Position numbers and translations under genes: made by a program
The notes under the pieces: generated by a model
The model's input: only the letters and a program-made list of their open reading frames with translations
Told to the model about the DNA's origin: nothing
Databases searched by the model: none
Shown: piece by piece, positions 53,168 to 62,552 of the stretch
Layout: each line of letters starts with the position of its first letter
How positions within the stretch are numbered: position 1 is the first letter of the stretch
Source of the DNA: Marinifilum sp. D714
GTDB taxonomy: Bacteria > Bacteroidota > Bacteroidia > Bacteroidales > Marinifilaceae
DNA length: 64,000 bases
Direction of reading: 5' to 3'
Assembly: GCF_030851345.1 (NCBI RefSeq)
Contig: NZ_JALPNU010000007.1
Span: forward strand, 62,001 to 126,000

Positions 53168-53743
53168 GTTTGGCTTTGTTTAATAAGTGTGTGACGGCTT
53201 AGTATTTATTTTTGTTACATATTCAATTGTTGTATTGTGAACAATAGGATTTGTATTGAAAAGTGTGAATTTATGAAAAGTATGTTTTTTTATTAAACGA
53301 TTTAATAAGTTTTATGTTTTTTTAACAGCTTGGTGAATTGATGATATTGAAATAAATAATAGATTTTGGAGCTCCGCACAAATACACTTTCAGGTTAATA
53401 ATGCTACAAATATTGCGCAGCTAAGCTGCTTATTTTATCTTTTTTAATTGAATTTTTGTATGGTGCAGAGCACCGAAAATATTTGTAGCCATCAGAAAAT
53501 ATTATGGAAAGAGGTACAGCGTACCGAAATATATGTTTGACTATTTAATTCATAAAAGTCAATCATGAATTTTAGATGATCTTAGAAAAAATGAAGTTTT
53601 TGCACGTTTTTATTAGGCAAAGCTGACAGAATTCTGCACTTTTTTCACCTTTCCTGTCTTAATGTCATAATTATTGTAATGGCACAGGCTTTGACCAAAG
53701 GCAAGAGTAAAATTTAAAATTAATCTTTAAAAACAATATAACT
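53168..53743. repeat. 576-bp intergenic region with REP-like elements
   Basis: Between 53370 and 53545 there is a composite of short palindromes GCGCAGCTAAGCTGC, GGTGCAGAGCACC and GGTACAGCGTACC. Each is linked to a CTACAAATATT / AAATATTTGTAG or CGAAATAT word. The block looks like a dispersed non-coding repeat. The last 100 bp should contain the htpG promoter, but no convincing -33/-7 pair was found. Confidence 0.55.
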
Positions 53744-55795
53744 ATGTCAACAGGAAAAATTGGTGTTACCAGTAACGATCTGTTTCCGATTATTAAAAAA
53801 TTCTTGTATTCAGATCATGATATCTTTTTGAGAGAGATTGTGTCAAATGCAGTGGATGCAACTCAAAAGTTGAAAACTTTAGCTTCAACTGGCGAATTCA
53901 AAGGAGAATTGGGTGACCTAACTGTTCGTGTGAACATTGATAAAGAAGCTAAAACCATTACCATTTCTGATAAAGGTATTGGTATGACTCAGGAGGAGAT
54001 TGAAAAGTACATCAACCAGATTGCATTCTCGGGTGCTGAGGAATTCCTTGATAAATACAAAGATCAAGCGAATGCAATCATTGGTCACTTCGGTTTAGGC
54101 TTCTATTCTTCATTTATGGTATCAGATAAGGTTGATATCGTAACTCTTTCGCACAAAGAAGGTGCGAAAGCCGTAAAGTGGAGTTGTGAAGGGAATCCAG
54201 AGTATACTTTGGAAGAAGTTGAGAAGACAGAAAGAGGTACTGATATTGTAATGCACATTTCTGAAGAGGAGAAAGGTTTCTTGGAAGAAAGCCGCATTCA
54301 GGAATTGTTGAACAAGTATTGTAAATTCTTACCTATTGAGATTGCTTTTGGTAAAAAGAAAGAGTGGAAAGATGGTAAGGAAGAAGAAACAAACGAAGAT
54401 AATGTAATCAACGATACAAATCCTGCATGGACCAAGAAGCCTGCTGATTTGAAAGAAGAAGATTACAGCAGTTTCTATCGTCAGTTATACCCAATGGGCG
54501 AGGATCCATTGTTCCACATTCACCTAAATGTTGATTATCCTTTCAACCTAACAGGTATTCTATATTTCCCAAAAATTAAGAATAGCGTAGAGATTCAAAA
54601 GAACAAAATTCAGTTGTACTGTAACCAGGTTTTTGTTACTGATTCAGTGGAAGGAATTGTTCCTGAATTCTTGACCTTACTACACGGTGTAATCGATTCG
54701 CCAGATATTCCATTGAACGTATCTCGTTCATACTTACAGTCTGATGGAAATGTGAAGAAAATTTCGAATCACATTACCAAAAAAGTGGCTGATAGCTTAA
54801 TGGATATTTTCAAGAAAGATCGTACTGAGTTTGAAAACAAATGGGATGATCTTCGTTTATTCGTTCAGTACGGTATGTTGACTGAAGAGAAATTTTTCGA
54901 TAGAGCGAAGAAATTCTTCTTGATCAAGAATACCGAAGGAAAGTATTTCACTTTGGAAGAGTACGAAGCAATCATCAAGGAAAATCAAACTGATAAAGAC
55001 AACAATATCATTAACCTTTATGCTACCGATATGGATGCTCAGTTCTCATATGTTGAGGCTGCTAAAGCTAAAGGATATGATGTGTTGTTGATGGATAGCC
55101 AGTTGGATAATCACATCATCAACCATTTGGAGCAAAAAGAAACCAACAAGAAATATGTTCGTGTAGACTCTGATGTAGTTGACAAGTTGATCCAAAAAGA
55201 TGAAGTAAAAGAATCGAAATTATCAGAAGAAGAAAAAACTGATTTGATTCCTGTATTCAACTCGCAATTGCCAACCGAAGGTGTGAACTATATGGTAACT
55301 TTTGAATCGTTAGGAGAGGAAGCACAACCTTTAATGATTACTCAGGCAGAGTTTATGCGTCGTATGAAAGATATGGCTGCCATGAATGCTGGAATGGGAT
55401 TCTATGGTGAAATGCCTGACTCTTACAATTTGGTTGTAAATACCGATCACGATTTGGTAGGAACCATTTTGAAAGATAAAGATGCGAAGCTAAGCGATAA
55501 GCTTACGGAAGTTTCAGCGAAATTGACTCCACTTTTCGAAGAGAGAGATGCTTTGGAAGCTTTAAAGAAAGACAAGAAAGAAGAAGAAGTTCCTCAGGAG
55601 GAAAAAGATAAAATGGCTGATGTTCAGAAGCAAATTACTGAAGTGAATGCTGAGAAAGAAGGCTTGTTGAAAGAGTTTGGTAAAGACAACCAATTGGTAA
55701 AACAATTGATTGATCTTGCATTGTTGGCCAACAACATGCTAAAAGGTGAGGAGCTTGCTAAATTCGTGAAGCGTAGCGTTCAAATGATCAAGTAA
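53744..55795 (+). CDS. htpG: HSP90-family chaperone HtpG
   Basis: 683 aa. GHKL ATPase motifs EIVSNAVDATQKLK, ISDKGIGMTQEE and GHFGLGFYSSFMV, middle domain with the ATP-sensing Arg (NVSRSYLQ) and a C-terminal dimerisation region. A lysine/glutamate-rich insertion (about 605-640, KKDKKEEEVPQEEKDK) is seen in related Bacteroidota. Cytosolic chaperone for late folding. Monocistronic with a strong terminator. Confidence 0.98.
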   Translation: MSTGKIGVTSNDLFPIIKKFLYSDHDIFLREIVSNAVDATQKLKTLASTGEFKGELGDLTVRVNIDKEAKTITISDKGIGMTQEEIEKYINQIAFSGAEEFLDKYKDQANAIIGHFGLGFYSSFMVSDKVDIVTLSHKEGAKAVKWSCEGNPEYTLEEVEKTERGTDIVMHISEEEKGFLEESRIQELLNKYCKFLPIEIAFGKKKEWKDGKEEETNEDNVINDTNPAWTKKPADLKEEDYSSFYRQLYPMGEDPLFHIHLNVDYPFNLTGILYFPKIKNSVEIQKNKIQLYCNQVFVTDSVEGIVPEFLTLLHGVIDSPDIPLNVSRSYLQSDGNVKKISNHITKKVADSLMDIFKKDRTEFENKWDDLRLFVQYGMLTEEKFFDRAKKFFLIKNTEGKYFTLEEYEAIIKENQTDKDNNIINLYATDMDAQFSYVEAAKAKGYDVLLMDSQLDNHIINHLEQKETNKKYVRVDSDVVDKLIQKDEVKESKLSEEEKTDLIPVFNSQLPTEGVNYMVTFESLGEEAQPLMITQAEFMRRMKDMAAMNAGMGFYGEMPDSYNLVVNTDHDLVGTILKDKDAKLSDKLTEVSAKLTPLFEERDALEALKKDKKEEEVPQEEKDKMADVQKQITEVNAEKEGLLKEFGKDNQLVKQLIDLALLANNMLKGEELAKFVKRSVQMIK

Positions 55796-55820
55796 TTTTA
55801 TCATTCGATAAATATATTGA

Positions 55821-55847
55821 AAGCCGGACTTTTAGTTCGGCTTTTTT
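55821..55847 (+). terminator. Terminator of htpG
   Basis: Stem AAGCCGGAC / GTTCGGCTT (one G-U pair), 5-nt loop, six T. Confidence 0.9.
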
Positions 55848-56125
55848 GTGCTTTCTAGACGCAGATTGTCATGATTATTTATGATTTGGCTTGTAGCCTG
55901 CGAACATTATATGTTGTAATTGAGTTAAATCATAAATGTTGAAATGCTGTCTAGATTAACGCTGATTTTACCATGATGTTTAAGCGATCAGTGTTAATCT
56001 GTAAAGTCTAATTCAAATTAATAAACTGCTATTTACAAGTAAGAGGATTGCACAGCTCGTTCCCTATCATAAAAATCAGCGTCAGTCAATGAATACAAAA
56101 GAAAAAGCCCCAAACGGAGCTTCTG
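55848..56125. other. Intergenic, no gene seen
   Basis: Repeated near-identical phrases (GATTAACGCTGATTTTA near 55954, GATCAGTGTTAATCTGT near 55988) form an imperfect inverted repeat, probably a degenerate dispersed element. An A/T-rich hairpin (AAAGCCCC...GGAGCTT) near 56103 may terminate the helicase gene. Confidence 0.4.
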
Positions 56126-57457
56126 TTATTTCTTTTTCAACTTATTTCTTTTTTTCTGATTTCTCTTTTGAGCTTCCAATTGTTTTTGTCGGCCTTTCGA
56201 ACCTGAAGGCGTTTTCATGTTCTTGGCTTTTTTCTGATGGAAGGCTCCGGTATCACGTCTTATCGTATTTTTTACCTTGATATTTCTAGTTTGCTTTTTC
56301 TCATCTTCCAAAAGTTGCGAAGTGATCTCAACATCCAAAGGAACAGATTCTAGAGAAACAGGCTTGCGGATCAAATCCTCGATTTTTTCCATCAATTCCT
56401 CTTCGCCTTCGTTTACAAAGCTTATTGCCGTACCTTCTTTCTCCGCACGACCTGTTCTACCCACACGGTGAACATACTCTACATAGTTGGTAGGAATATC
56501 AAAGTTGATTACATGACTTACATCTTCAATATCGATACCACGAGCTGCAACATCCGAAGAAACCATCACTCTTGCTCTACCTTCTTTAAAAGCATTCAAG
56601 GCATTGATACGAGTATTTTGAGCTTTATTGGAGTGAATCACACTTAGTTCTTCTCCTAAAATATCTTCTAACCTGTCAACAATCCTGTCAGCATTTTTCT
56701 TGGTTTCGGTAAAAACCATCACTTTGTTGAATTCCTCTTTGTCTTCTAAAAGGTATTTTAACAAGTTTACCTTACTCAAAATATTAGGAACACGATATTG
56801 AATTTGATGAATATTCTTTACGGTTGTTGCCTGCGGAGCAACTTCGATTCTTTCTGGTAAGAACAAGAAATCATCAGACATTTTTGCCACTGTATCCGAG
56901 AAAGTTGCTGAGAACAATAGGTTTTGATGTTTTTCTGGCAAGATATCAAAGATGGCATTCAATTGAGGCATAAATCCAAGATCCATCATCTTATCCGCTT
57001 CATCAATCACCAAAGTTCTAACTTGAGACATTTTCAAAACTCTTGTCATGTAGATGTCCATCAAACGACCAGGAGTTGCAACCAAAATATCTACACCTTC
57101 ATAAACCTTTTCTTTCTGAGTATTGATATTTACACCACCGTAAACGCCCAATGTACGAATATCCATGTATGGAGTTAACAGCTCAATGGTTTCGCAAACC
57201 TGCAAAACCAACTCTCTGGTAGGAACAACGATCAATGCACGAGGATCCATTCCTTTTGCAAAATTCAGTTTCATTAATATTGGCATTAAGTAAGCCAAAG
57301 TTTTACCTGTACCGGTTTGCGCAATACCAATGATATCTTTTCCTGAACGAACAGGAGAAAATACCTGGTGTTGAATTTCAGTAGGTTTTTCAAATCCGGC
57401 TTCATCCAAAGCCATTCTAATTTGCTTACTTAGTTTGATATCGTCAAATGAAATCAT
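56126..57457 (-). CDS. DEAD-box ATP-dependent RNA helicase
   Basis: 443 aa. Q motif (GFEKPTEIQHQVF), Walker A AQTGTGKT, DEAD as VIDEADKM, SAT, and motif VI HRVGRTGRA are complete. A basic C-terminal tail (GRQKQLEAQKRNQKKRNKLKKK-type end) adds RNA affinity. RhlE-like by size. It remodels RNA in ribosome assembly or decay, often cold-induced. Monocistronic. Confidence 0.96.
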   Translation of the reverse strand: MISFDDIKLSKQIRMALDEAGFEKPTEIQHQVFSPVRSGKDIIGIAQTGTGKTLAYLMPILMKLNFAKGMDPRALIVVPTRELVLQVCETIELLTPYMDIRTLGVYGGVNINTQKEKVYEGVDILVATPGRLMDIYMTRVLKMSQVRTLVIDEADKMMDLGFMPQLNAIFDILPEKHQNLLFSATFSDTVAKMSDDFLFLPERIEVAPQATTVKNIHQIQYRVPNILSKVNLLKYLLEDKEEFNKVMVFTETKKNADRIVDRLEDILGEELSVIHSNKAQNTRINALNAFKEGRARVMVSSDVAARGIDIEDVSHVINFDIPTNYVEYVHRVGRTGRAEKEGTAISFVNEGEEELMEKIEDLIRKPVSLESVPLDVEITSQLLEDEKKQTRNIKVKNTIRRDTGAFHQKKAKNMKTPSGSKGRQKQLEAQKRNQKKRNKLKKK

Positions 57458-57567
57458 TGCTCAATTTTTTTAGAAAAAGTTCCGCAAAAATAGGGAAATT
57501 TTAGTGAATGCGTAAATTTGTTAATGTGGAAATGTTTTCCATGGACTATTAATTGTAAATCAATGGT

Positions 57568-58092
57568 TTACTTCCAAATCGTACTTACTTCATTTTTTAA
57601 AGTGGCTATGGCTTTATCAATTTCCGGATTCTGAATCTGCATATGTGATTCAATTACGGCTTTGCTCAAGCCAAGAGAAGAGTCGGTTACTATCAATTGT
57701 GATGCCTCTGAATTGATAAGCTGAATGATATTTTCCTTTGCGCCTTTTATTTGTTTCCACAATTCACCAGTAACATACATTTGTTGTGATAAATTGTGTT
57801 CGAATTCTGTTCTAATGGCAGCAACCAACTTTTGCTGCAATTGCTGATTGTTCATTCCAACAGCATTTTCTCTTACAATTAACGATTCAGGATGAATTCT
57901 CTCTAAAAAGATAATTAATCTTTCATAAGCTTGTAATCGAATGGGAGTGATTTCCTTTTGATTGTTTAGGAATATTTCTTGTTTTCTTTTTTGTTCATCT
58001 CTTTTAAAAAATGCTTTTATTACAAAGTATGCTGTTGCAAAAACTACCAATGATGGCAATATATATTTACTTATCTCAAGAATACCTGTCAT
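57568..58092 (-). CDS. Membrane-anchored hypothetical protein
   Basis: 174 aa. One N-terminal membrane segment (YILPSLVVFATAYFVIKAFF), then a long helical cytosolic part (RLQAYERLIIFLERIHPESL, LVAAIRTEFEHNLSQQMYV). It resembles a small family conserved in Bacteroidota with no known role. Stands alone between the helicase and the aminotransferase. Confidence 0.75.
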   Translation of the reverse strand: MTGILEISKYILPSLVVFATAYFVIKAFFKRDEQKRKQEIFLNNQKEITPIRLQAYERLIIFLERIHPESLIVRENAVGMNNQQLQQKLVAAIRTEFEHNLSQQMYVTGELWKQIKGAKENIIQLINSEASQLIVTDSSLGLSKAVIESHMQIQNPEIDKAIATLKNEVSTIWK

Positions 58093-58266
58093 TTTTTTAG
58101 GTTTTAGTTTAAATTTTCGTTTTTAGTACATCCCCTGTATGTTTAAAAACAGTATCTTTACGTGCAGTAAGCAAAATTTTGTAAAACCACTATATTTTGT
58201 TTACAGGGGGACATTATTTTAACAAAAGTATTAACCAAATTTTTAAATCCCTAAATTAAATTTAGA

Positions 58267-59460
58267 ATGTTGAAAGTTTCGGACCGTATTGCAGCGATGG
58301 AATTGTCTCCAACGCTGGCAATGTCACAGAAAAGTAGAGAAATGAAAGCTCAGGGAATCGATGTGATTAACCTGAGTGTTGGTGAACCTGATTTTGACAC
58401 CCCTGATCATATCAAGAAAGCAGCGCAGAAGGCAATTGATGATAATTATTCGCATTATTCGCCAGTTCCTGGGTTTCTTGAGTTGCGTCAGGCTGTTGTA
58501 AATAAGCTAAAACGTGAGAATGGATTAGATTACACAGTAGATCAGATTGTAGTATCAAACGGAGCGAAACAGTCAATTGTCAATGCCATGATGAGCATTG
58601 TGAACAATGGAGATGAGGTAATCATTCCTTCGCCATTTTGGGTTAGCTATAGCGAAATTGTAAAACTTGCCGAAGGCAGATGTGTTTTTATTCCGACAAG
58701 TATTGATCAGGACTTTAAAATTACACCAGAACAGTTAGAAAAGGCAATCACACCCAAAACAAAGGCTTTTTTGTTCAGTTCTCCAAGTAATCCAACCGGT
58801 AGTCTTTATTCAAAAGAAGAATTAAGAGCTTTAGCTGATGTTTTCGTAAAACATCCAGATATTGTCGTATTATCTGATGAAATTTATGAACATATTAATT
58901 ACGTTGGTGCACATGAAAGTATGGCCCAATTTGCTGATATGAAAGACCGTGTTGTTGTGATCAATGGTGTTTCGAAAGGATATGCAATGACTGGATGGAG
59001 AATTGGTTATATTGCAGCTCCAATATGGATTGCAAAAGCATGTGGTAAGTTGCAAGGGCAGATGACGTCAGGTGCATCTTCTATTGCACAAATGGCTTCG
59101 GTATCAGCATTGGATGGTGATCAATCAAGTGTAGTATCAATGAGAACGGCTTTTAAGAAGAGAAGAGATTTGGCATTGACACAATTAAAAGAAGTGCCTG
59201 GTTTTGAAATTCGCGAGCCGAAAGGTGCTTTTTACCTATTCCCTCAGGTGAACCAGTTGTTTGGAAAATCGAATGACAATATTACCATAAATAACGCCAC
59301 CGATTTGAGTTTGTATTTGTTGGAATCAGCGAATGTTGCAACCGTAACGGGAGAGGCTTTTGGTGCTCCTGAATGTTTGCGATTATCTTACGCTACCAGC
59401 GAAGAGCAAATGGCAGAGGCGATTCGAAGAATTAAATCTGCTATTGAGAAATTGAAATAA
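58267..59460 (+). CDS. Aspartate aminotransferase (class I, fold type I)
   Basis: 397 aa. Pyridoxal-phosphate lysine in VSKGYAMTGWRIGY, the SNPTGS loop (FSSPSNPTGSLY), DEIYEH and the C-terminal RLSYATS arginine that binds the alpha-carboxylate. These are the marks of class-I aspartate/prephenate-type aminotransferases. It makes aspartate from oxaloacetate, the entry substrate of the thrABC pathway in this same window. Followed by a terminator. Confidence 0.94.
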   Translation: MLKVSDRIAAMELSPTLAMSQKSREMKAQGIDVINLSVGEPDFDTPDHIKKAAQKAIDDNYSHYSPVPGFLELRQAVVNKLKRENGLDYTVDQIVVSNGAKQSIVNAMMSIVNNGDEVIIPSPFWVSYSEIVKLAEGRCVFIPTSIDQDFKITPEQLEKAITPKTKAFLFSSPSNPTGSLYSKEELRALADVFVKHPDIVVLSDEIYEHINYVGAHESMAQFADMKDRVVVINGVSKGYAMTGWRIGYIAAPIWIAKACGKLQGQMTSGASSIAQMASVSALDGDQSSVVSMRTAFKKRRDLALTQLKEVPGFEIREPKGAFYLFPQVNQLFGKSNDNITINNATDLSLYLLESANVATVTGEAFGAPECLRLSYATSEEQMAEAIRRIKSAIEKLK

Positions 59461-59482
59461 TATCTTAAGCATATAAAATGGA

Positions 59483-59509
59483 GCCAGTACAAAATGTACT
59501 GGCTTTTTT
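59483..59509 (+). terminator. Terminator of the aspartate aminotransferase gene
   Basis: Perfect stem GCCAGTAC / GTACTGGC, 5-nt loop, six T. Confidence 0.9.
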
Positions 59510-59599
59510 GTATATAATCAATTGTTAAAAAATCATAAAAAATAAAGATGATAGGTAGTGAGATGCATGATCAAATGGGTTTAGTAATAAACTATAATC

Positions 59600-60241
59600 A
59601 TGAAAAACAAAAGCTTATCAACCTTAATGATTGTCTTATTGACAAGTAATTTTTTAATGGCACAACATGTTTATCATTCCCATGATAGACCTAAAACAAG
59701 TGACAATTTGGAATTTTCGGATAAAAAAGAGAAACATCGAACAAGTGATTTAGAAGTAGGTTTTCACTATGGACCAGCTTGGACATCTGGAGAAACAAAA
59801 AATTTTGCAAGTAAAGGAAGTTCGTTTAGTATGAATTTAGGTGCTAACAATGGATTGTTCTATTTTGGAACAGAGCTCAGTGTTACTCATTGGAAGGATC
59901 ATAACAGTACGCAGGAATCCAAGGATTTGAACTTTAATGAAACTAATTTTTTATGGCTGATTCATACCAGAATTTTTCTGGGTGAGGGAAAAGTTCAACC
60001 ATATCTGGGTATGGGTACAGATTTACTTAGTTTTGGAGAATATTTAATTACCAATGAAGAGGATGATGATGACTATTATTCCCGTTATGAGGATGAACCC
60101 AAAAATTACAATGCTTGGGTAGTTCCTAATTTTGGTGTTCGTTGGAAAATGGGTGAGGAGATTACTGGGAATGTAGGATTTAGTGCGGATTTATCTCAAA
60201 ATTATAGCTATGTTAGATTACAGTTGGGCCTGGTGTTTTAA
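59600..60241 (+). CDS. Outer-membrane beta-barrel-like protein
   Basis: 213 aa. Signal peptide (LSTLMIVLLTSNFLMAQ), a His/charged segment after it (HVYHSHDRPKTSDN), then alternating strands with glycine turns (LEVGFHYGPAWTSGE, FNLGANNGLFYFGTEL-like, TRIFLGEGKVQPYLGMG), ending in a terminal aromatic strand YVRLQLGLVF. An Asp/Glu-rich loop (EEDDDDYY) is exposed. Typical small OmpW/OprF-like barrel; function unknown. A hairpin near 60268-60296 (AAACTCCCCCAA / TTGGAGGAGTTT) terminates this and the convergent gene. Confidence 0.8.
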   Translation: MKNKSLSTLMIVLLTSNFLMAQHVYHSHDRPKTSDNLEFSDKKEKHRTSDLEVGFHYGPAWTSGETKNFASKGSSFSMNLGANNGLFYFGTELSVTHWKDHNSTQESKDLNFNETNFLWLIHTRIFLGEGKVQPYLGMGTDLLSFGEYLITNEEDDDDYYSRYEDEPKNYNAWVVPNFGVRWKMGEEITGNVGFSADLSQNYSYVRLQLGLVF

Positions 60242-60316
60242 TTAAACTCAGAAAGGTATTTATAAAGAAACTCCCCCAAAGGTTGGAGGAGTTTTGTATA
60301 TCAGGTATTGATTTAC

Positions 60317-61516
60317 TTACGAGTATAATTCTTTCAAGCGTTTTGCCATACCATCTGCTAAAGCTTCACATTGGTCGAAATCTTCTTCTCCAGGAGCACA
60401 TAATGCTTCAGGAGTAATTTCGATGGTTTCCCATTTAATGTTTTCAGCAAATTTATTCAAACGCTTAAGGCCACCGCCTCCCCACGATTTAGAACCGAAT
60501 ACACCAAGAACGTGATCTTTAACACCCATGTGCTCTAATTCGTTGATCAAAGTTTCCATTGTTGGGAAAACATCACCATTATATGCGCAACTACCCAAAA
60601 TTACTCCACGATATCTGAAGATATCATTGATAATGTATGATGGGTGAGTTTTAGATGAATCGTGAATACGGATTTTCTTGATTCCTTTTCTTACCAAATG
60701 ACGCGCAATATTATCAGCCATTTTCTCTGTGTTACCATACATAGATGAATAAACGATAACACATCCTTCATCAGTTTTGTATTGGCTCCACTTGTCGTAT
60801 TTGCCAACAATATCAGCAATGTGAGTTCTCCAGATTGGACCGTGAGTAGCACAGATCATTTTGATTTCCAAGCCACCTAATTTTTTCAATGCATTTTGAG
60901 TTGGACGACCGTATTTACCTACAATATTTGAATAGTAACGGCTAATTTCCTCTTCCAGGTAATCCAAATCAAGTTCATCGTCGAAAATACCACCATCAAG
61001 AGTACCGAAAGCACCAAAAGCATCACCCGAGAAAAGGATTCCATTGTTCGATTCGAATGTTACCATAGTCTCTGGCCAATGTAACATTGGAACCATGTAG
61101 AAGTTTAATTTGTGCTCACCTAAATCGATACTATCACCTTCTCTAACTTCCATTAAATTGTCTTTAACTCCGTAATAACGCTCCAACATAGGGAAGGTTT
61201 TCTTGTTTCCAACAATTTTCATTTCTGGATATCGTTCCACCAAAGAACGAATAGAACCAGAGTGATCAGGTTCCATGTGATTCACAATTAGGTAATCAGC
61301 TTTACGACCATCAAGTACTTCCTCAATATTGTCAAGGTATTCATCCATAGTACCTTTTTCAACGGTGTCAACAATGGCTACCTTCTCATCTACAATTACA
61401 TATGAGTTATAAGCAACACCCTTTGGCAATGGCCAGTAGTTCTCAAAAATGTGGGTTCTACGGTCATTAGTTCCTACCCAATAAATCTTCTCAGTAATGT
61501 TGTTCTTATTGTGCAT
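60317..61516 (-). CDS. Flavodiiron protein (A-type flavoprotein, FprA-like)
   Basis: 399 aa. Metallo-beta-lactamase-type diiron domain with HMEPDHSGS ligands (His, Glu, Asp, His) and later His ligands (MLHWPETMV, SGDAFGA, ATHGPIW). C-terminal flavodoxin domain with FMN loop SSMYGNTEKMA. These enzymes reduce O2 to water or NO to N2O with electrons from rubredoxin, protecting anaerobes. No rubredoxin lies beside it. The Crp/Fnr regulator gene 200 bp upstream is a possible controller. Confidence 0.97.
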   Translation of the reverse strand: MHNKNNITEKIYWVGTNDRRTHIFENYWPLPKGVAYNSYVIVDEKVAIVDTVEKGTMDEYLDNIEEVLDGRKADYLIVNHMEPDHSGSIRSLVERYPEMKIVGNKKTFPMLERYYGVKDNLMEVREGDSIDLGEHKLNFYMVPMLHWPETMVTFESNNGILFSGDAFGAFGTLDGGIFDDELDLDYLEEEISRYYSNIVGKYGRPTQNALKKLGGLEIKMICATHGPIWRTHIADIVGKYDKWSQYKTDEGCVIVYSSMYGNTEKMADNIARHLVRKGIKKIRIHDSSKTHPSYIINDIFRYRGVILGSCAYNGDVFPTMETLINELEHMGVKDHVLGVFGSKSWGGGGLKRLNKFAENIKWETIEITPEALCAPGEEDFDQCEALADGMAKRLKELYS

Positions 61517-61720
61517 TTCTTATTGTTTTGAAATATTTTGCATTTTCAGACTTTAAAATCTTTTTGATAATCGTATTTTTTCGAGAATCAAAAAGGTTGA
61601 AAGACGAAGCAATTCTCTTAGTTAAAAACAAATAAAGAGAAGCCTTGTTTTCAGGGCACAAAATTAAGAATTAATTTTTTTCTTAAATCAGAAAAGAACA
61701 TGTTCTTGAAAAAAAATGAT

Positions 61721-62392
61721 CTATTGCTGAAGAAGTCGGATTAGTTGTTGTCTATTTAAGATTTTAATTTCTCTTCGATGAGTCTCAATTAATCCTTCTT
61801 GTTCCATTTCTTTTAAACTCCTGGCAAAGGACGGGCGGGTTACCCCAAAAAACTGTGCCATTTCTGATTGAGATTTCGGCAAGGTAACCTGTACCTTGTT
61901 CGGGGCAGCCAATTTTAAAATGTAATTGGCCAATTTACCTTTAATGGTTTTAAAATTTAAAAACATCAGTTTGTTGGCCAGAAACTGACTTCGATTTGAA
62001 ATTAAATTCAGATAGTTGATAAGGAATACTTTATTCTTTTGAAACAAATCAAGAACCGACTCTTTTGCCAAAGTGAAGATTTCCACATCTTCATTTGCTG
62101 TTACATTTACTGGAAACTGATTTCTTTGGCCGAATAAAAAGGCGGAAGCAATGGGATAGGGCGCCATAATATCCTCAATTTTTATGCTCTTTCCTGATGG
62201 ATCGAGCATTTCTCCTTTCACACTGCCTTTCATTACAATCATTAAATGTTCACAACGATCTTCACGAAAGGCAACCATGTCACCTTTTGAATATTTCCTA
62301 ATTTTATACTGAGCACCCAGTAACAGAGATTCCATTTCTTCTGGTGTAATTCTTCTAAAAACTGGTGATTGAGAGAGTTGTTGAAATAGCAT
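61721..62392 (-). CDS. Crp/Fnr-family transcription regulator
   Basis: 223 aa. N-terminal cyclic-nucleotide-type beta-barrel (1-130; YSKGDMVAFREDRCEHLMIVMKG, without the cNMP-binding arginine signature of Crp) and a C-terminal winged helix (QSEMAQFFGVTRPSFARSLKEM). No cysteine cluster of the Fnr type is seen. It may respond to oxygen, nitric oxide or a metabolite and control the adjacent flavodiiron gene. The link is by proximity only. Confidence 0.92.
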   Translation of the reverse strand: MLFQQLSQSPVFRRITPEEMESLLLGAQYKIRKYSKGDMVAFREDRCEHLMIVMKGSVKGEMLDPSGKSIKIEDIMAPYPIASAFLFGQRNQFPVNVTANEDVEIFTLAKESVLDLFQKNKVFLINYLNLISNRSQFLANKLMFLNFKTIKGKLANYILKLAAPNKVQVTLPKSQSEMAQFFGVTRPSFARSLKEMEQEGLIETHRREIKILNRQQLIRLLQQ

Positions 62393-62552
62393 TTTGTTGT
62401 TCCAATTATTATTTTCTCAATGATACGGGTTTCCAAGCAATCTTCAAAAAATAAAAGAGGGTTTTGTCCTTTTCTGGTAAGTAAGGACCACGCTCAGAAT
62501 TATCCTAAGAAAGACATATTTATTCATGCAAATTTCAATTACTCATTAATTT

